Shown one piece after another: positions 1 through 8,481 of a stretch of 64,000 nt of DNA; position 1 is the first letter of the stretch; every line of letters starts with the position of its first letter. Under the pieces are notes generated by a model. The model did not search any database. It had not been told where the DNA came from and saw only the letters and a program-made list of their open reading frames with translations. Both the position numbers and the translations under genes were made by a program. This DNA is from Bacilli bacterium (lineage in GTDB: Bacteria > Bacillota_I > Bacilli_A > RFN20 > CAG-826): positions 1 through 64,000 of the forward strand of contig JAEDDA010000001.1 in NCBI GenBank assembly GCA_016298185.1. The letters are read 5' to 3'.

Positions 1-63
1 GAAGACGCCGTGGATGCGGAAGTAAGTCCAAAAGAAGAAGACAATAAAAAAGAAGACCTCTAG
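1..63 (+). CDS. 3' end of an unidentified gene (partial)
   Basis: The first 63 bases are open in frame 1 and end in TAG. The 20 visible residues are very acidic and Lys-rich and end in KKEDL. The stop codon lies inside the following terminator stem. Such charged tails occur on many proteins, so the gene cannot be identified from this fragment. The frame is supported only by openness and by the fit of the stop to the terminator. Confidence 0.5.
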   Translation, partial: EDAVDAEVSPKEEDNKKEDL

Positions 64-80
64 GATTTCTAGAGGTTTTT
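56..80. terminator. bidirectional intrinsic terminator
   Basis: ACCTCTAG (56-63) and CTAGAGGT (69-76) form a perfect 8-bp stem around a 5-nt loop. A T-run follows on the plus strand. On the minus strand the stem is followed by CTTCTTTTTT. It sits between two convergent genes and can serve both. Confidence 0.85.
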
Positions 81-82
81 AA

Positions 83-721
83 TTATATTAAATCAAACAA
101 TATTCTTCCGAGTCTAATATGTGTTGCGCCTTCTAATAAGGCTTCTTTATAATCTTCGCTCATACCCATGGATAAGTATGGGAGTTCAATATTTAATTCT
201 TTTTCTATCTCATCTCTTAAGATACGAAGTTTAGCGAATTGTTCTCTTAATGATTCATCCTCGCTATGACGTATTGCCATCATCATTAGTCCCACAACTT
301 CGATGTTTGGGTATTGCTTAAGCCCTTTAATGAACTCTTTTGCTTGATAATAGGGCACTCCATCCTTGTTTTCCTCTAAATTGATTGAGACTTCAACAAA
401 ACATTTTAAAGGGCTTAAACGGTGCGAATTGATGATTTTTGCTAAGTCTAATGAATCAAGCGATTCGAGATAATCAATCTTATCAACAATCTTTAAACAT
501 TTATTTCTTTGCAAGTGGCCGATAAAGTGCCATCTGATATTTTGATCTTTTAAGAGCTCGTATTTATTAAGAAAAGAATCGACGCGGTTTTCGCCGATGT
601 CTTTAATCCCTGATTCTATAAGAATCTTGATGTCATTAGTATCGACATATTTACTAGCTGCGACAATAGTGACATCGTTAGGAATTGTTTTTATAAAGTC
701 TTTAATATCTTTACGAACCAT
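83..721 (-). CDS. yggS: YggS/YlmE-family pyridoxal phosphate homeostasis protein
   Basis: A 212-aa member of the PLP-binding YggS/PROSC family, which binds pyridoxal phosphate without known catalysis and buffers the cofactor pool in the cytosol. Family motifs are visible: VAASKY with the PLP-lysine context near residue 24, DIGENRVDSF, and WHFIGHLQRNK. The C-terminal SMGMSEDYKEAL and THIRLGRILF segments are also typical. Length is slightly under the usual 220-230 aa. Its ATG overlaps the stop of the upstream metalloprotease gene by one base (TAATG), so translation is probably coupled. No separate ribosome-binding site is obvious. Confidence 0.93.
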   Translation of the reverse strand: MVRKDIKDFIKTIPNDVTIVAASKYVDTNDIKILIESGIKDIGENRVDSFLNKYELLKDQNIRWHFIGHLQRNKCLKIVDKIDYLESLDSLDLAKIINSHRLSPLKCFVEVSINLEENKDGVPYYQAKEFIKGLKQYPNIEVVGLMMMAIRHSEDESLREQFAKLRILRDEIEKELNIELPYLSMGMSEDYKEALLEGATHIRLGRILFDLI

Positions 722-2232
722 TAGTGTTTAACTTTGTTAAATGTAATTGTGGCGTCATCTTCATCGATATAATCGATTGTGAATGTATATGGGAAGTCTT
801 CGCCTTTATTTGTGAGCTCTTGTGCTTCAGCTTCTTTGTTTAAGAAGATGGAATAATCTTCAAATGAGAATGTATCACCTAATTTAAATAAATCACCGGA
901 ACTTAATGTGTGTCTTCCATTAATGGAAGCAAATGTAAAGTGTTTACCTTTTTGCACTAAAGTGAGTAGTGGATTGTTCCCTAATTGAACAATACCTTCA
1001 TTTCCATCTGTCCAGTTGGAAGAGTTGTTCGCACCGAAGGATTTAATACTCCAACGAGAAATATCTTCTTTGGATTTGATGAGTTGATCTTCTAAATCAT
1101 CCACTTTTAATTTGGCTTGGCTTCTGCCTTGGCTATCTGAATAGTATTCATAACTATTACCACCATACATACGTGCATCGACATGATAAAGTCTAATACC
1201 AGGTTTACTACCTAAATTGCTAAGGTTTTTTCGCCAGTCTTTTTTGTTATTACCATATGGTGCAAATAATTCTAATAAGAAGTATTCGTCAAACGCTGAA
1301 CCATTCCATGAAGAATAATCAGCTGGGATAATGATACAGTCACCATTAATAGCGGCCGCTTTGATGTTTACTGTAGTAACATCAGCTTCGCCATTGATGA
1401 CATATGGTTTGACCCAACCCATAGATAACTTGGAGAAAGAATTCCAGTCAAAACAGTTATGAGATTGCATATCAAAACCACCGACATAGTCGATTTCTGA
1501 ATCAGGTGAATAATCGTAATAATCTTGTAAGCCAAAAATATGGCCTTGTTCGTGAATTGAAGTAATGGAATCAGTCATGAATCCAGTGTTGCTTATAGAA
1601 TAAACGTTCGCTGATGGCCTTTCTAATGTTCCAATTCTATTGGTTTGATACATATGTGGCCATAGTGGTTCAGACCATTCTTGTTCATAGTAGTTTGTAA
1701 TGAGGTGAACATTATCAATGCAACCATCTTGGTTGAGATCGTATTCGCTCCAATTAATCTCTTCTTGTGTATCTTCAAGCCAATTAACAGCGTTTTCAAT
1801 TAAGTCAAACAATGTTTGATATGAAATATCATCACAAACATCAGAAGTAGCAATTGTACTATTTTCATATATAGGCGCAACCATGCCTGAAATATGTAAT
1901 TGGTTAAATGATGCCGCGGAATAATACGCATATAAAGAATCACTTTGTCCGAAATAGAAATCGTTAACTTTGTTAATTTGAGTATCGTTCCAATCGATGT
2001 AACTTGAAGATGGTTTATCTTTAGCGTCTCCTGTAAAGGAGATAGGAATGACAAGCAATTTCACTTCACCTGTAGAAGGCGCGTATGCATTATTAAAATC
2101 ACTAGCCACCATAGAAACTTCATTAACTTTCACAAAACCAGTTTTGGTATTAGGTTTTTTCTGACCTCCTATACAGGAAGTGACCGCTAATGTGGCAACT
2201 GGAATAATAAATTTAAAGACCTTTGCTTTCAT
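721..2232 (-). CDS. secreted M6-type (immune inhibitor A-like) metalloprotease lipoprotein
   Basis: 503 aa. The N terminus is a short basic stretch, a hydrophobic segment and a lipobox-like VTSC, with Cys20 as the likely lipidation site, so the protein is probably anchored outside the membrane. The zinc site is HEQGH at residues 227-231, followed by G234 and D237, matching the HExxHxxGxxD pattern of M6 peptidases. GGFDMQS near 251-257 would be the Met-turn. An EF-hand-like DLNQDG sits near 165-170. The C-terminal 200 aa look like beta-rich accessory domain. It is first in a two-gene unit with yggS, an odd functional pair. No Shine-Dalgarno precedes the ATG. Substrate unknown. Confidence 0.82.
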   Translation of the reverse strand: MKAKVFKFIIPVATLAVTSCIGGQKKPNTKTGFVKVNEVSMVASDFNNAYAPSTGEVKLLVIPISFTGDAKDKPSSSYIDWNDTQINKVNDFYFGQSDSLYAYYSAASFNQLHISGMVAPIYENSTIATSDVCDDISYQTLFDLIENAVNWLEDTQEEINWSEYDLNQDGCIDNVHLITNYYEQEWSEPLWPHMYQTNRIGTLERPSANVYSISNTGFMTDSITSIHEQGHIFGLQDYYDYSPDSEIDYVGGFDMQSHNCFDWNSFSKLSMGWVKPYVINGEADVTTVNIKAAAINGDCIIIPADYSSWNGSAFDEYFLLELFAPYGNNKKDWRKNLSNLGSKPGIRLYHVDARMYGGNSYEYYSDSQGRSQAKLKVDDLEDQLIKSKEDISRWSIKSFGANNSSNWTDGNEGIVQLGNNPLLTLVQKGKHFTFASINGRHTLSSGDLFKLGDTFSFEDYSIFLNKEAEAQELTNKGEDFPYTFTIDYIDEDDATITFNKVKH

Positions 2233-2239
2233 AGTGGTT

Positions 2240-2245
2240 ATATAT
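2240..2245 (-). promoter_or_regulatory. -10 element for the metalloprotease gene, leaderless type
   Basis: On the minus strand TATATA ends 7 nt before the ATG at 2232, placing the likely transcription start at or next to the start codon. No clear -35 or ribosome-binding site is visible. It diverges from the tsaC promoter. Confidence 0.4.
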
Positions 2246-2291
2246 TAACACAACATATACATAATGGTTATTACTTTTTCTATGAAAAGGG

Positions 2292-2297
2292 TATAAT
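2292..2297 (+). promoter_or_regulatory. -10 TATAAT of tsaC, leaderless type
   Basis: A perfect TATAAT ends 6 nt before the tsaC ATG at 2304, so the transcript is expected to begin about at the A of ATG. TTATTA or TTACTT at 2268-2276 could act as a weak -35. There is no Shine-Dalgarno within the space left. Confidence 0.55.
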
Positions 2298-2303
2298 AAT
2301 TCC

Positions 2304-2921
2304 ATGGTAAAATTTAACCCTAGAATTAATGATGAAGCCGCTTTAGCAAGCGAGATTCTTTCTAAAGGTGGTGTAGTGGCGTTTCCTACGGAAACAGTCA
2401 TGGGTTTAGGCGTTTCTTTTAATGATCGCAAAGCTTATGACAAATTAAATAAAGTCAAAGAAAGACCAGAAGATAAGCCATATACACTCATGGTCAAGAA
2501 TGTCGAAGAAATAAGCAAATATGCGATTATTGATGAAGCCACTCAAAGAGTGATTAATGCTTTTATGCCTGGCTCAATAACAATATTAGTGAGAGTCAAG
2601 AAAGGCAGTGTTCCTGCTTACGTAACTCATAACACTGATGTCATTGGTATACGCGTACCCACAAATATAGAAGCGCGTATATTATTAAATATGGCATCAG
2701 AACCATTATTAGTTCCATCCGCGAATAAGAGTGGATCCAAACCAGCATTAAATAGTGATGAAGTGAAGCAAGTATTTGGTCAAGAAATCGATTTTGTGAT
2801 GACTGGAAAAGCCAAAGGGGAGGTTCCAAGTACCATTGTGGACCTCACAAAAGAGACTCCAAAAGTCGTGAGGCCTGGCCCAATTCCTGAAGAAGAAATT
2901 ATTAAGGTTTGGAACAGTTAA
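2304..2921 (+). CDS. tsaC: L-threonylcarbamoyladenylate synthase (TsaC/Sua5 family)
   Basis: 205 aa. Makes threonylcarbamoyl-AMP from threonine, bicarbonate and ATP, the first step of the t6A37 modification of ANN-decoding tRNAs. The YrdC fold is recognisable from GGVVAFPTETVMGLG near 21-35, KVKERPEDKP (the KxR substrate site), PGSITILV, IGIRVPT and the SANKSG motif near 139. It lacks the extra C-terminal Sua5 domain, so it is the short TsaC type. It stands alone, divergent from the metalloprotease gene, and is probably translated from a leaderless mRNA. Confidence 0.93.
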   Translation: MVKFNPRINDEAALASEILSKGGVVAFPTETVMGLGVSFNDRKAYDKLNKVKERPEDKPYTLMVKNVEEISKYAIIDEATQRVINAFMPGSITILVRVKKGSVPAYVTHNTDVIGIRVPTNIEARILLNMASEPLLVPSANKSGSKPALNSDEVKQVFGQEIDFVMTGKAKGEVPSTIVDLTKETPKVVRPGPIPEEEIIKVWNS

Positions 2922-2945
2922 TAAAATATATTAACCTACACAAAT

Positions 2946-2993
2946 TTAACAAAGTTAATATCTACTAATAAATATACTAAAAAACTACTAATA
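2946..2993 (+). repeat. dyad plus three 11-12-bp phased TACTAATA units (locus a)
   Basis: TACTAA occurs at 2963, 2975 and 2986 (spacing 12 and 11). Upstream lies the dyad TTAAC-AAA-GTTAA (2946-2958). The minus-strand reading is TTAGTA, as in the other copies of this family. It lies between tsaC and the TPR gene, just before that gene's AGAAGGAG ribosome-binding site. Function unknown. Confidence 0.75.
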
Positions 2994-3007
2994 GAAGGAG
3001 ATAAAAT

Positions 3008-3916
3008 ATGGACAGTTTAAAGTCATTGATGGACAAAAGACAATACGATTTGGTCATCAAATTAACCGAAAATAGCCAAGACATGAATTACCTTTTTTAT
3101 CGTATTAGCGCTTTATTAGCTACAGGTCGCGGTGAAGAAGCGTTATCTGTTATTAAAAAGAATCGCAAAATCCTTCAAGGTGATTTACCTTTGCTTATGA
3201 AAATCCATATTGAGATTCTTTGTTTGCTCAATAACTTCGATGAAGCTTATGAAGAAGTTAAATATTATGAGAATCTTCCATATGTCTCCCAACAAGTCGA
3301 AGAAATTATTCGTGATTTACCAAAATTGGTAAGAGAGGAAGAAAAGAAATCTCTTTCTAACCGCGAATTGAGCAATGATGCATTAAAAGAAAGATTGAAA
3401 TCCAATGATGAAACTGTGGTCTTACCTGCGCTTGATATGGTTCGGGGCCGCGACATCAATATGTTCCTTCCCGATATTCAAAGGATAATGCTTTCGTTCC
3501 CTAAGCAATCAATCCGTTCATTTGCGTTGCTATTGCTTGTTCAAAAGAAGATTGATCAAGAACTCTCATTTAATCATATTGGAAAAGCCATAAAGATTAA
3601 CCCTAGCAAACTCGAACCTCCTTTTATTGGAGATGAATTCAATGAGTTCGTCCGTTCAATGCAAAATGAAATCAAAGATCCTGCTGTAAGCGATGATGCG
3701 ATTCAAATTCTCAGTTCCTACATTATTTACATGTACCCAGAAAAACTTGAAATTAAATACCCATTATTAATTGAAGCGCTTCGCACAATTAGTGAAGATT
3801 ATCTTCAAATCGAGAATAAAATGCCATTATCTATCCGCTGCGAATCTAAGGGCATAAACGAAAAAGAAGTTCTTGAGTTAATTCAAAGAATTAAAGAAGC
3901 AATTAACAACTTCTAG
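3008..3916 (+). CDS. ysoA: YsoA-like TPR protein (DUF3196-type)
   Basis: 302 aa, soluble, no signal peptide. The N-terminal about 110 residues form helical pairs of TPR type (for example YLFYRISALLATGRGEEALSVI). The rest is alpha-helical with an EEEKK-rich linker. Its position just upstream of tig matches Bacillus ysoA, a TPR protein of unknown function, and that position supports the assignment more than any motif does. The start is fixed by AGAAGGAG 8 nt before the ATG. A terminator separates it from tig. No role can be assigned; TPR repeats suggest a protein-binding scaffold. Confidence 0.7.
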   Translation: MDSLKSLMDKRQYDLVIKLTENSQDMNYLFYRISALLATGRGEEALSVIKKNRKILQGDLPLLMKIHIEILCLLNNFDEAYEEVKYYENLPYVSQQVEEIIRDLPKLVREEEKKSLSNRELSNDALKERLKSNDETVVLPALDMVRGRDINMFLPDIQRIMLSFPKQSIRSFALLLLVQKKIDQELSFNHIGKAIKINPSKLEPPFIGDEFNEFVRSMQNEIKDPAVSDDAIQILSSYIIYMYPEKLEIKYPLLIEALRTISEDYLQIENKMPLSIRCESKGINEKEVLELIQRIKEAINNF

Positions 3917-3940
3917 TCAAACTATATAGTTCAAAAAAAG

Positions 3941-3960
3941 CACTCAAAATGAGTGTTTTT
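3941..3960 (+). terminator. intrinsic terminator after the TPR gene
   Basis: CACTCA (3941-3946), AAA loop, TGAGTG (3950-3955), then TTTTT. A perfect 6-bp stem with a T-run, preceded by A-rich sequence. Confidence 0.8.
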
Positions 3961-3961
3961 C

Positions 3962-3990
3962 TTGTGAGAAAATATAAACTTGTTTATAAT
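3962..3990 (+). promoter_or_regulatory. SigA-type promoter of tig
   Basis: TTGTGA (3962-3967), 17-bp spacer, TATAAT (3985-3990). It starts directly behind the preceding terminator and leaves a leader of about 25 nt that contains TTTTGGAGG, a good Shine-Dalgarno for tig. Confidence 0.75.
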
Positions 3991-4022
3991 CTATATCGCA
4001 CATATTTTGGAGGCAAAATAAT

Positions 4023-5297
4023 ATGGAAAGAAAAGTTACCAAATTAGAACATTCACATGTTCAAGTTGACGTTGTTGTCGACGAAAAGACATGGAAGGAT
4101 GCTCAAGAAAAAGCCTTTAACAAATTAGCGGAAAACGTTACAATCGATGGTTTCCGTAAAGGAAAGGCACCAAAAAACCTTGTCAAAGCACGTATTGACC
4201 AAATGAAAGTCTTGGATGAAGCTATCAATGCTTTATTGCCAAAGATTTATGAAGAAATTTTAACAAAAGATCAAATTAGACCTTTTGCCCGTCCAACTGT
4301 GGATGTCACAAAAGTGAGCGACAGCGAATTAGAAGTTAAATTCGTTCTCGTTACCGCTCCTGAAGTGGAATTAGGCGCTTATAAAGGTTTAGAAATCGGT
4401 AAGAAAGCCGTTAAAGTGACCAAAAAAGATCTCGAAGAAGCTCTTGAAGGCACATTAAAAGAAAACGCTTCCTTAGTCTTAAAAGAAGGCGAAGCCGCAA
4501 TGGGCGACATCGTCGTTATGGACTTTGCGGGCAAAATCAACGGCGAATTATTCGATGGCGGTTCTGCACAAAACCACGAATTAGAATTAGGCAGCCACCA
4601 ATTCATTCCTGGATTTGAAGAACAATTAGTCGGTCACAAAGCTGGGGAAACAGTTAACGTCAATGTCACATTCCCAGAAAACTACACCGAAGAATTAAAA
4701 GGCAAACCAGCAGTCTTTGAATGCAAGATTCACGAAGTGAAAGAAAAGAAACTTCCTGAATTAAACGATGAATTTGTCAAAGAATTAAAAGTCGAAGGCA
4801 TCGAAACAGTCGAAGCATTCAGAGCTCGTAAAGAAGAAGACTTAAAGAAACAAAAAGAACTCGAAGCTCGTCGTGAATATATGTCCAAATTAATCGAAGA
4901 AATCGTCAAAGGTTCCAAGATTGATTTAGCCGACGAAATCGTTGAAAATCAAGTTGAATCCAGAAAAGAAGATATGGTCAAACGTATCGAACAATCCGGT
5001 TTAACACTTGAACAATACTTACAAATCTTAGGCCAAAAGGAAGAACAATTCGTTGCTCAACTCCGTGAACAAGCCTTAAAAGAAACAAAAGAATATGTTG
5101 TGTTAGAAGAAATCGCAAAAGTCGAAAAAGTCGAAATCACAGATGCTGATTTAGAATTCGAATATGCGAAGATTGCCGAACAATACAAGATGAAAGTCGA
5201 AGATGTCAAAAAAGCACTCGCGGCTAACCTTGGCGAATTCCGCAACAACTTAAGAATGCAACGTATTGATGACTTACTCTATAACGAAAACAAATAA
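4023..5297 (+). CDS. tig: trigger factor, ribosome-bound chaperone
   Basis: 424 aa. Binds near the ribosome exit tunnel and shields nascent chains; also a peptidyl-prolyl isomerase. The N-terminal ribosome-binding domain shows the signature GFRKGKAP near 43-50. The FKBP-like domain spans about 150-245 (GDIVVMDFAGKINGELFDGG, FIPGFEEQLVGHKAGE). The helical chaperone arms follow and are rich in Glu and Lys. Full length for the family. Strong GGAGG ribosome-binding site and its own promoter. It is followed by lon after 29 nt with no terminator. In Bacillus clpX lies between tig and lon; here it is absent from this place. Confidence 0.97.
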   Translation: MERKVTKLEHSHVQVDVVVDEKTWKDAQEKAFNKLAENVTIDGFRKGKAPKNLVKARIDQMKVLDEAINALLPKIYEEILTKDQIRPFARPTVDVTKVSDSELEVKFVLVTAPEVELGAYKGLEIGKKAVKVTKKDLEEALEGTLKENASLVLKEGEAAMGDIVVMDFAGKINGELFDGGSAQNHELELGSHQFIPGFEEQLVGHKAGETVNVNVTFPENYTEELKGKPAVFECKIHEVKEKKLPELNDEFVKELKVEGIETVEAFRARKEEDLKKQKELEARREYMSKLIEEIVKGSKIDLADEIVENQVESRKEDMVKRIEQSGLTLEQYLQILGQKEEQFVAQLREQALKETKEYVVLEEIAKVEKVEITDADLEFEYAKIAEQYKMKVEDVKKALAANLGEFRNNLRMQRIDDLLYNENK

Positions 5298-5326
5298 TTT
5301 TAATTATTTAGAAGGAGGAAATACTT

Positions 5327-7654
5327 ATGGCAAATAAACCACAAGCACTAACACTTCCACTCCTCATTACTCGTGCATTAGTTATCTTCCCAAAGAATCA
5401 ACAATTGATTGAAGCTGGGAGAGATTTCAGTATCTCTGCCGTCAACGCATCCAAAAACGAATGTGATTCACTCATTTTGGTGACTTCTCAAAAGAAGTAT
5501 GACGAAGATAATCCAAAACCCGAGGATGTTTATAACGTCGGTGTCTTATGCCACATCATCTCTGTCTCTGAACGTGATAATCGTTTAAGAGTTAGACTCG
5601 AAGTGGTTGAAAGAGTGAAATTGTCCGATATTAGATTCGAAGAGAATGCTGGATATTTTTCCGCTATTGGCGGAATGGATCCACTTCCAAGCATCTCACC
5701 AGTGGAAAATGAAGCTATTATAAAGGCTGTTAGCAAGGCTCTCGAAGGAGTCCCTAATATCTTTTCCACAATGCCTAAAAACATCGCTAATATCGTCACA
5801 AAAAGCCCAAATGCCGTCGATATCTGTTTTGCTTTAGCGGGACATTTAGAAGCTCCAATTGAAGCAAAACAAAAAATCTTAGAATCCACAGACGCTAATT
5901 CCTTAATGGAACAAGTTGTCTTCCTTATTAACGGAGAAAATCAACGCAATCAAATTGAACGCGATATCTCCGAAACAGTTCGTGAATCCGCTGAAAAATC
6001 ACAAAGAGAATACTTCTTACGTGAGAAATTAAAAGCGATTAAACGTGAACTTGGTGAAGATGGCGGAAACAAGAATGATCCGGATACAATCTTAGAGAAA
6101 CTCGAAAAGAATCCTTATCCAGAAAATGTGAAGAATAAAGTGAAAGCCGAACTCAAGAAGTTCGAAATGATGCCACAAGGTTCATTAGAAGCCGCGCTTA
6201 TTCAATCCTATGTCGATGTTCTTATGAATGTCCCATGGTGGCAAAAAACTGATGACAATGATTCTTTAGAAAATGTCGAAAAGATTTTAGATGAAGACCA
6301 TTATGGTCTTGAAAATCCAAAGAAGAGAATTATCGAATACTTAGCAGTTAAGAAATTAACCGGCAATTTAAAATCGCCAATTCTCTGTTTCTATGGCCCT
6401 CCAGGAACAGGTAAGACCTCATTAGGTAAATCCATCGCTAGAGCCTTAGGAAGAAAATTCTTCAAAGCCTCATTAGGTGGTATTTCTGATGAAGCGGAAA
6501 TCCGTGGCCATAGAAGAACATATGTTGGTTCTATGCCTGGACGTGTCATCCAAGGTATGAGAAAAGCGGGTGTTAACAACCCAGTCTTCTTGTTGGATGA
6601 AGTTGATAAACTCGCAAGTTCATATAAAGGCGATCCTGCAAGTGCCTTATTAGAGGTTCTTGATCCAGAACAAAATTATCAATTTAATGATAATTACTTA
6701 GAAGAACCATATGATTTAAGCGATGTCTTATTCATTTGTACCGCGAACTATTTGGAAAATATCCCTGGTCCATTAAGAGATAGATTGGAATTAATCCAAC
6801 TCTCCTCTTATACTGAACTCGAAAAAGTCCAAATCGCTAAAGGTCACTTAGTAAAGAAACAACGTGAACTCAATGGTTTAAAAGAATCACAAGCAACATT
6901 CACCGAAGATGCGATTAAATACATCATCCGTTCTTATACACGTGAATCTGGTGTTCGTGATTTAGAAAGAAAGATTGCCTCTTGTTTAAGAAAAGTGGTT
7001 GTCGCTATTGTCAAAGACCCAAGCATTGAAAATATTACTATCGATGAAAAGAAGGTCAGAGAATACTTAGGCACACCAATTTTTGAAAACAGCAAGAAAG
7101 AACAAAAACCACAAATCGGTGTTGTTACTGGTTTAGCATATACCGAATTCGGTGGTGATATCCTTCCAATTGAAGTAAATTACTTCAAAGGTAAAGGCGC
7201 TCTCATCTTAACAGGTCACTTAGGTGATGTTATGAAAGAAAGCTGCTCTATCGCTTTGGACTATGTGAAATCTAATGCTGAAAAGTTCAACATTAATCCT
7301 GAACTCTTCGCTGAAAACGATATTCATATTCACGTTCCAGAAGGCGCTGTGCCAAAAGATGGTCCAAGTGCTGGTGTAGCGATTACAACCGCGATTGTCT
7401 CTTGCTTATCTAAAACACCAGTTAACCCTGATGTCGCTATGACAGGCGAAGTGACATTACGTGGTAATGCTTTACCAATCGGTGGTTTAAGAGAAAAATC
7501 TCTCGCCGCTTTAAGAAGTGGTATCAAAACAATCATCGTCCCAGAAGAAAACAAAAAAGATGTTGAAGAACTTCCGAAGGAAGTTAAAGAAACACTCAAG
7601 ATCGAATACATGAAATCTGCGGATGATGCGATTAAGATTGCGTTGGTAAAATAA
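5327..7654 (+). CDS. lon: ATP-dependent protease La (Lon)
   Basis: 775 aa, full-length LonA. The N-terminal substrate-binding domain spans about 1-200. The AAA+ domain has Walker A GPPGTGKT near 356-363, Walker B VFLLDEVDK and the sensor segment. The C-terminal protease domain has the catalytic serine in PKDGPSAG near 678 and the catalytic Lys in the later TLRGNALPIGGLREK segment. Degrades misfolded and regulatory proteins in the cytosol. Strong AGAAGGAGG ribosome-binding site. The stop overlaps the ysxC ATG (TAATG). No CIRCE or CtsR-like operator was seen upstream. Confidence 0.98.
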   Translation: MANKPQALTLPLLITRALVIFPKNQQLIEAGRDFSISAVNASKNECDSLILVTSQKKYDEDNPKPEDVYNVGVLCHIISVSERDNRLRVRLEVVERVKLSDIRFEENAGYFSAIGGMDPLPSISPVENEAIIKAVSKALEGVPNIFSTMPKNIANIVTKSPNAVDICFALAGHLEAPIEAKQKILESTDANSLMEQVVFLINGENQRNQIERDISETVRESAEKSQREYFLREKLKAIKRELGEDGGNKNDPDTILEKLEKNPYPENVKNKVKAELKKFEMMPQGSLEAALIQSYVDVLMNVPWWQKTDDNDSLENVEKILDEDHYGLENPKKRIIEYLAVKKLTGNLKSPILCFYGPPGTGKTSLGKSIARALGRKFFKASLGGISDEAEIRGHRRTYVGSMPGRVIQGMRKAGVNNPVFLLDEVDKLASSYKGDPASALLEVLDPEQNYQFNDNYLEEPYDLSDVLFICTANYLENIPGPLRDRLELIQLSSYTELEKVQIAKGHLVKKQRELNGLKESQATFTEDAIKYIIRSYTRESGVRDLERKIASCLRKVVVAIVKDPSIENITIDEKKVREYLGTPIFENSKKEQKPQIGVVTGLAYTEFGGDILPIEVNYFKGKGALILTGHLGDVMKESCSIALDYVKSNAEKFNINPELFAENDIHIHVPEGAVPKDGPSAGVAITTAIVSCLSKTPVNPDVAMTGEVTLRGNALPIGGLREKSLAALRSGIKTIIVPEENKKDVEELPKEVKETLKIEYMKSADDAIKIALVK

Positions 7655-8232
7655 TGATCAACTTTAACAATGTCTCATTTGTTAAATCTGCGCCTAGCGT
7701 AAAAGAAAGACCTCAGGATTTATATCCCGAGGTTTTAATCGTAGGCAAAAGCAACGTCGGTAAAAGTTCATTAATCAATACTTTGTGCCAAAGAAAATCT
7801 TTGGCGCATACTTCCTCTAAACCAGGGCATACCAGATTACTCAATTATTATAATATTGATAATAAGTTTTTCTTAGTAGACGCTCCAGGTTATGGATACG
7901 CCAAAGGCGGTATTGATTTAGACCGTTTATTCGGAACAATGATGGATGAATATTTTACCGATAATCCTTACTTAAAACTCGTTTTGCTTCTTATTGATAG
8001 TAGAAGAGAGTTTGGTGAGAATGACACGGAGATATTGAACTATCTTATTGAAAATAACATTCCTTATTTTGTCGTTATTACAAAGACCGACAAGATTAAT
8101 CAAAAAGGACGTTCAGAGCTTAATAAGCGGTTAAAAGAAATGAATGTCGTTGAGAATGTTTATTACACATCCAGTTTGTCTAATCGTACACTTGATCAGT
8201 TAAAAACTGGAATCGAACAATTAATTAAGTGA
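7654..8232 (+). CDS. ysxC: ribosome-biogenesis GTPase YsxC/EngB
   Basis: 192 aa. Small TrmE-Era-type GTPase needed for late assembly of the 50S subunit. Motifs: G1 GKSNVGKSS near 32-40, G2 region KPGHT, G3 DAPGYGYA, G4 TKTDK, G5 TSS. Family length is normal. It is translationally coupled to lon by a one-base overlap. This lon-ysxC order is conserved in Bacilli. The valS promoter overlaps its last codons. Confidence 0.96.
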   Translation: MINFNNVSFVKSAPSVKERPQDLYPEVLIVGKSNVGKSSLINTLCQRKSLAHTSSKPGHTRLLNYYNIDNKFFLVDAPGYGYAKGGIDLDRLFGTMMDEYFTDNPYLKLVLLLIDSRREFGENDTEILNYLIENNIPYFVVITKTDKINQKGRSELNKRLKEMNVVENVYYTSSLSNRTLDQLKTGIEQLIK

Positions 8233-8256
8233 CATTTAATAAAATGTTGCTATAAT
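8229..8256 (+). promoter_or_regulatory. promoter of the valS T-box transcript
   Basis: GTGACA (8229-8234), 16-bp spacer, TATAAT (8251-8256). The -35 overlaps the ysxC stop codon. The predicted start is near 8263, just before the T-box. Confidence 0.7.
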
Positions 8257-8262
8257 AAACTC

Positions 8263-8462
8263 AGCCGTTGAAGAAGAGGAGTAACTAATCTTCTTATCAT
8301 AGAGAGTCGAGGATGGTGGAAGCTCGATATAAGGAATTAGCGAATGTCGCTTTGGAGGATAGTTGCCTAGCGAAAATAGGTTAATGAAGTGCGTTAGTTA
8401 AATAACGAACTAAGGTGGTACCGCGCATAACAGCGTCCTTAGAAATAAGGATGCTTTTTATT
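8263..8462 (+). ncRNA. tRNA-Val T-box riboswitch
   Basis: A leader of about 200 nt with T-box landmarks: the GAGGAGTA stem-I S-turn region, GAGTCGAGG...GGTGGAAGCTCGA apical part, and a specifier loop ending in CTTTGGAG. The specifier triplet is GTC (8346-8348), a Val codon. The conserved T-box AAGGTGGTACCGCG is at 8412-8425. The terminator arms are GCGTCCTT (8433-8440) and AAGGATGC (8447-8454), followed by T-rich sequence. Uncharged tRNA-Val should pair with specifier and T-box and favour the antiterminator, so valS is read when Val-tRNA is scarce. Confidence 0.95.
8433..8461 (+). terminator. regulated terminator of the valS T-box
   Basis: GCGTCCTT and AAGGATGC form an 8-bp stem with one G-T pair, followed by CTTTTTATTT. 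The 5' part overlaps the region that would pair in the antiterminator with the T-box sequence. Confidence 0.85.
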
Positions 8463-8481
8463 TATTTAGGAGGACACGCAT

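Noticed and set aside
2962..2993. TACTAATA repeats as a CRISPR array
   Set aside because: Units are 11 bp with no unique spacers and no cas genes.
5530..5889. 119-codon frame antisense to lon
   Set aside because: Shadow of the strongly coding lon frame; no start signal and no family features.
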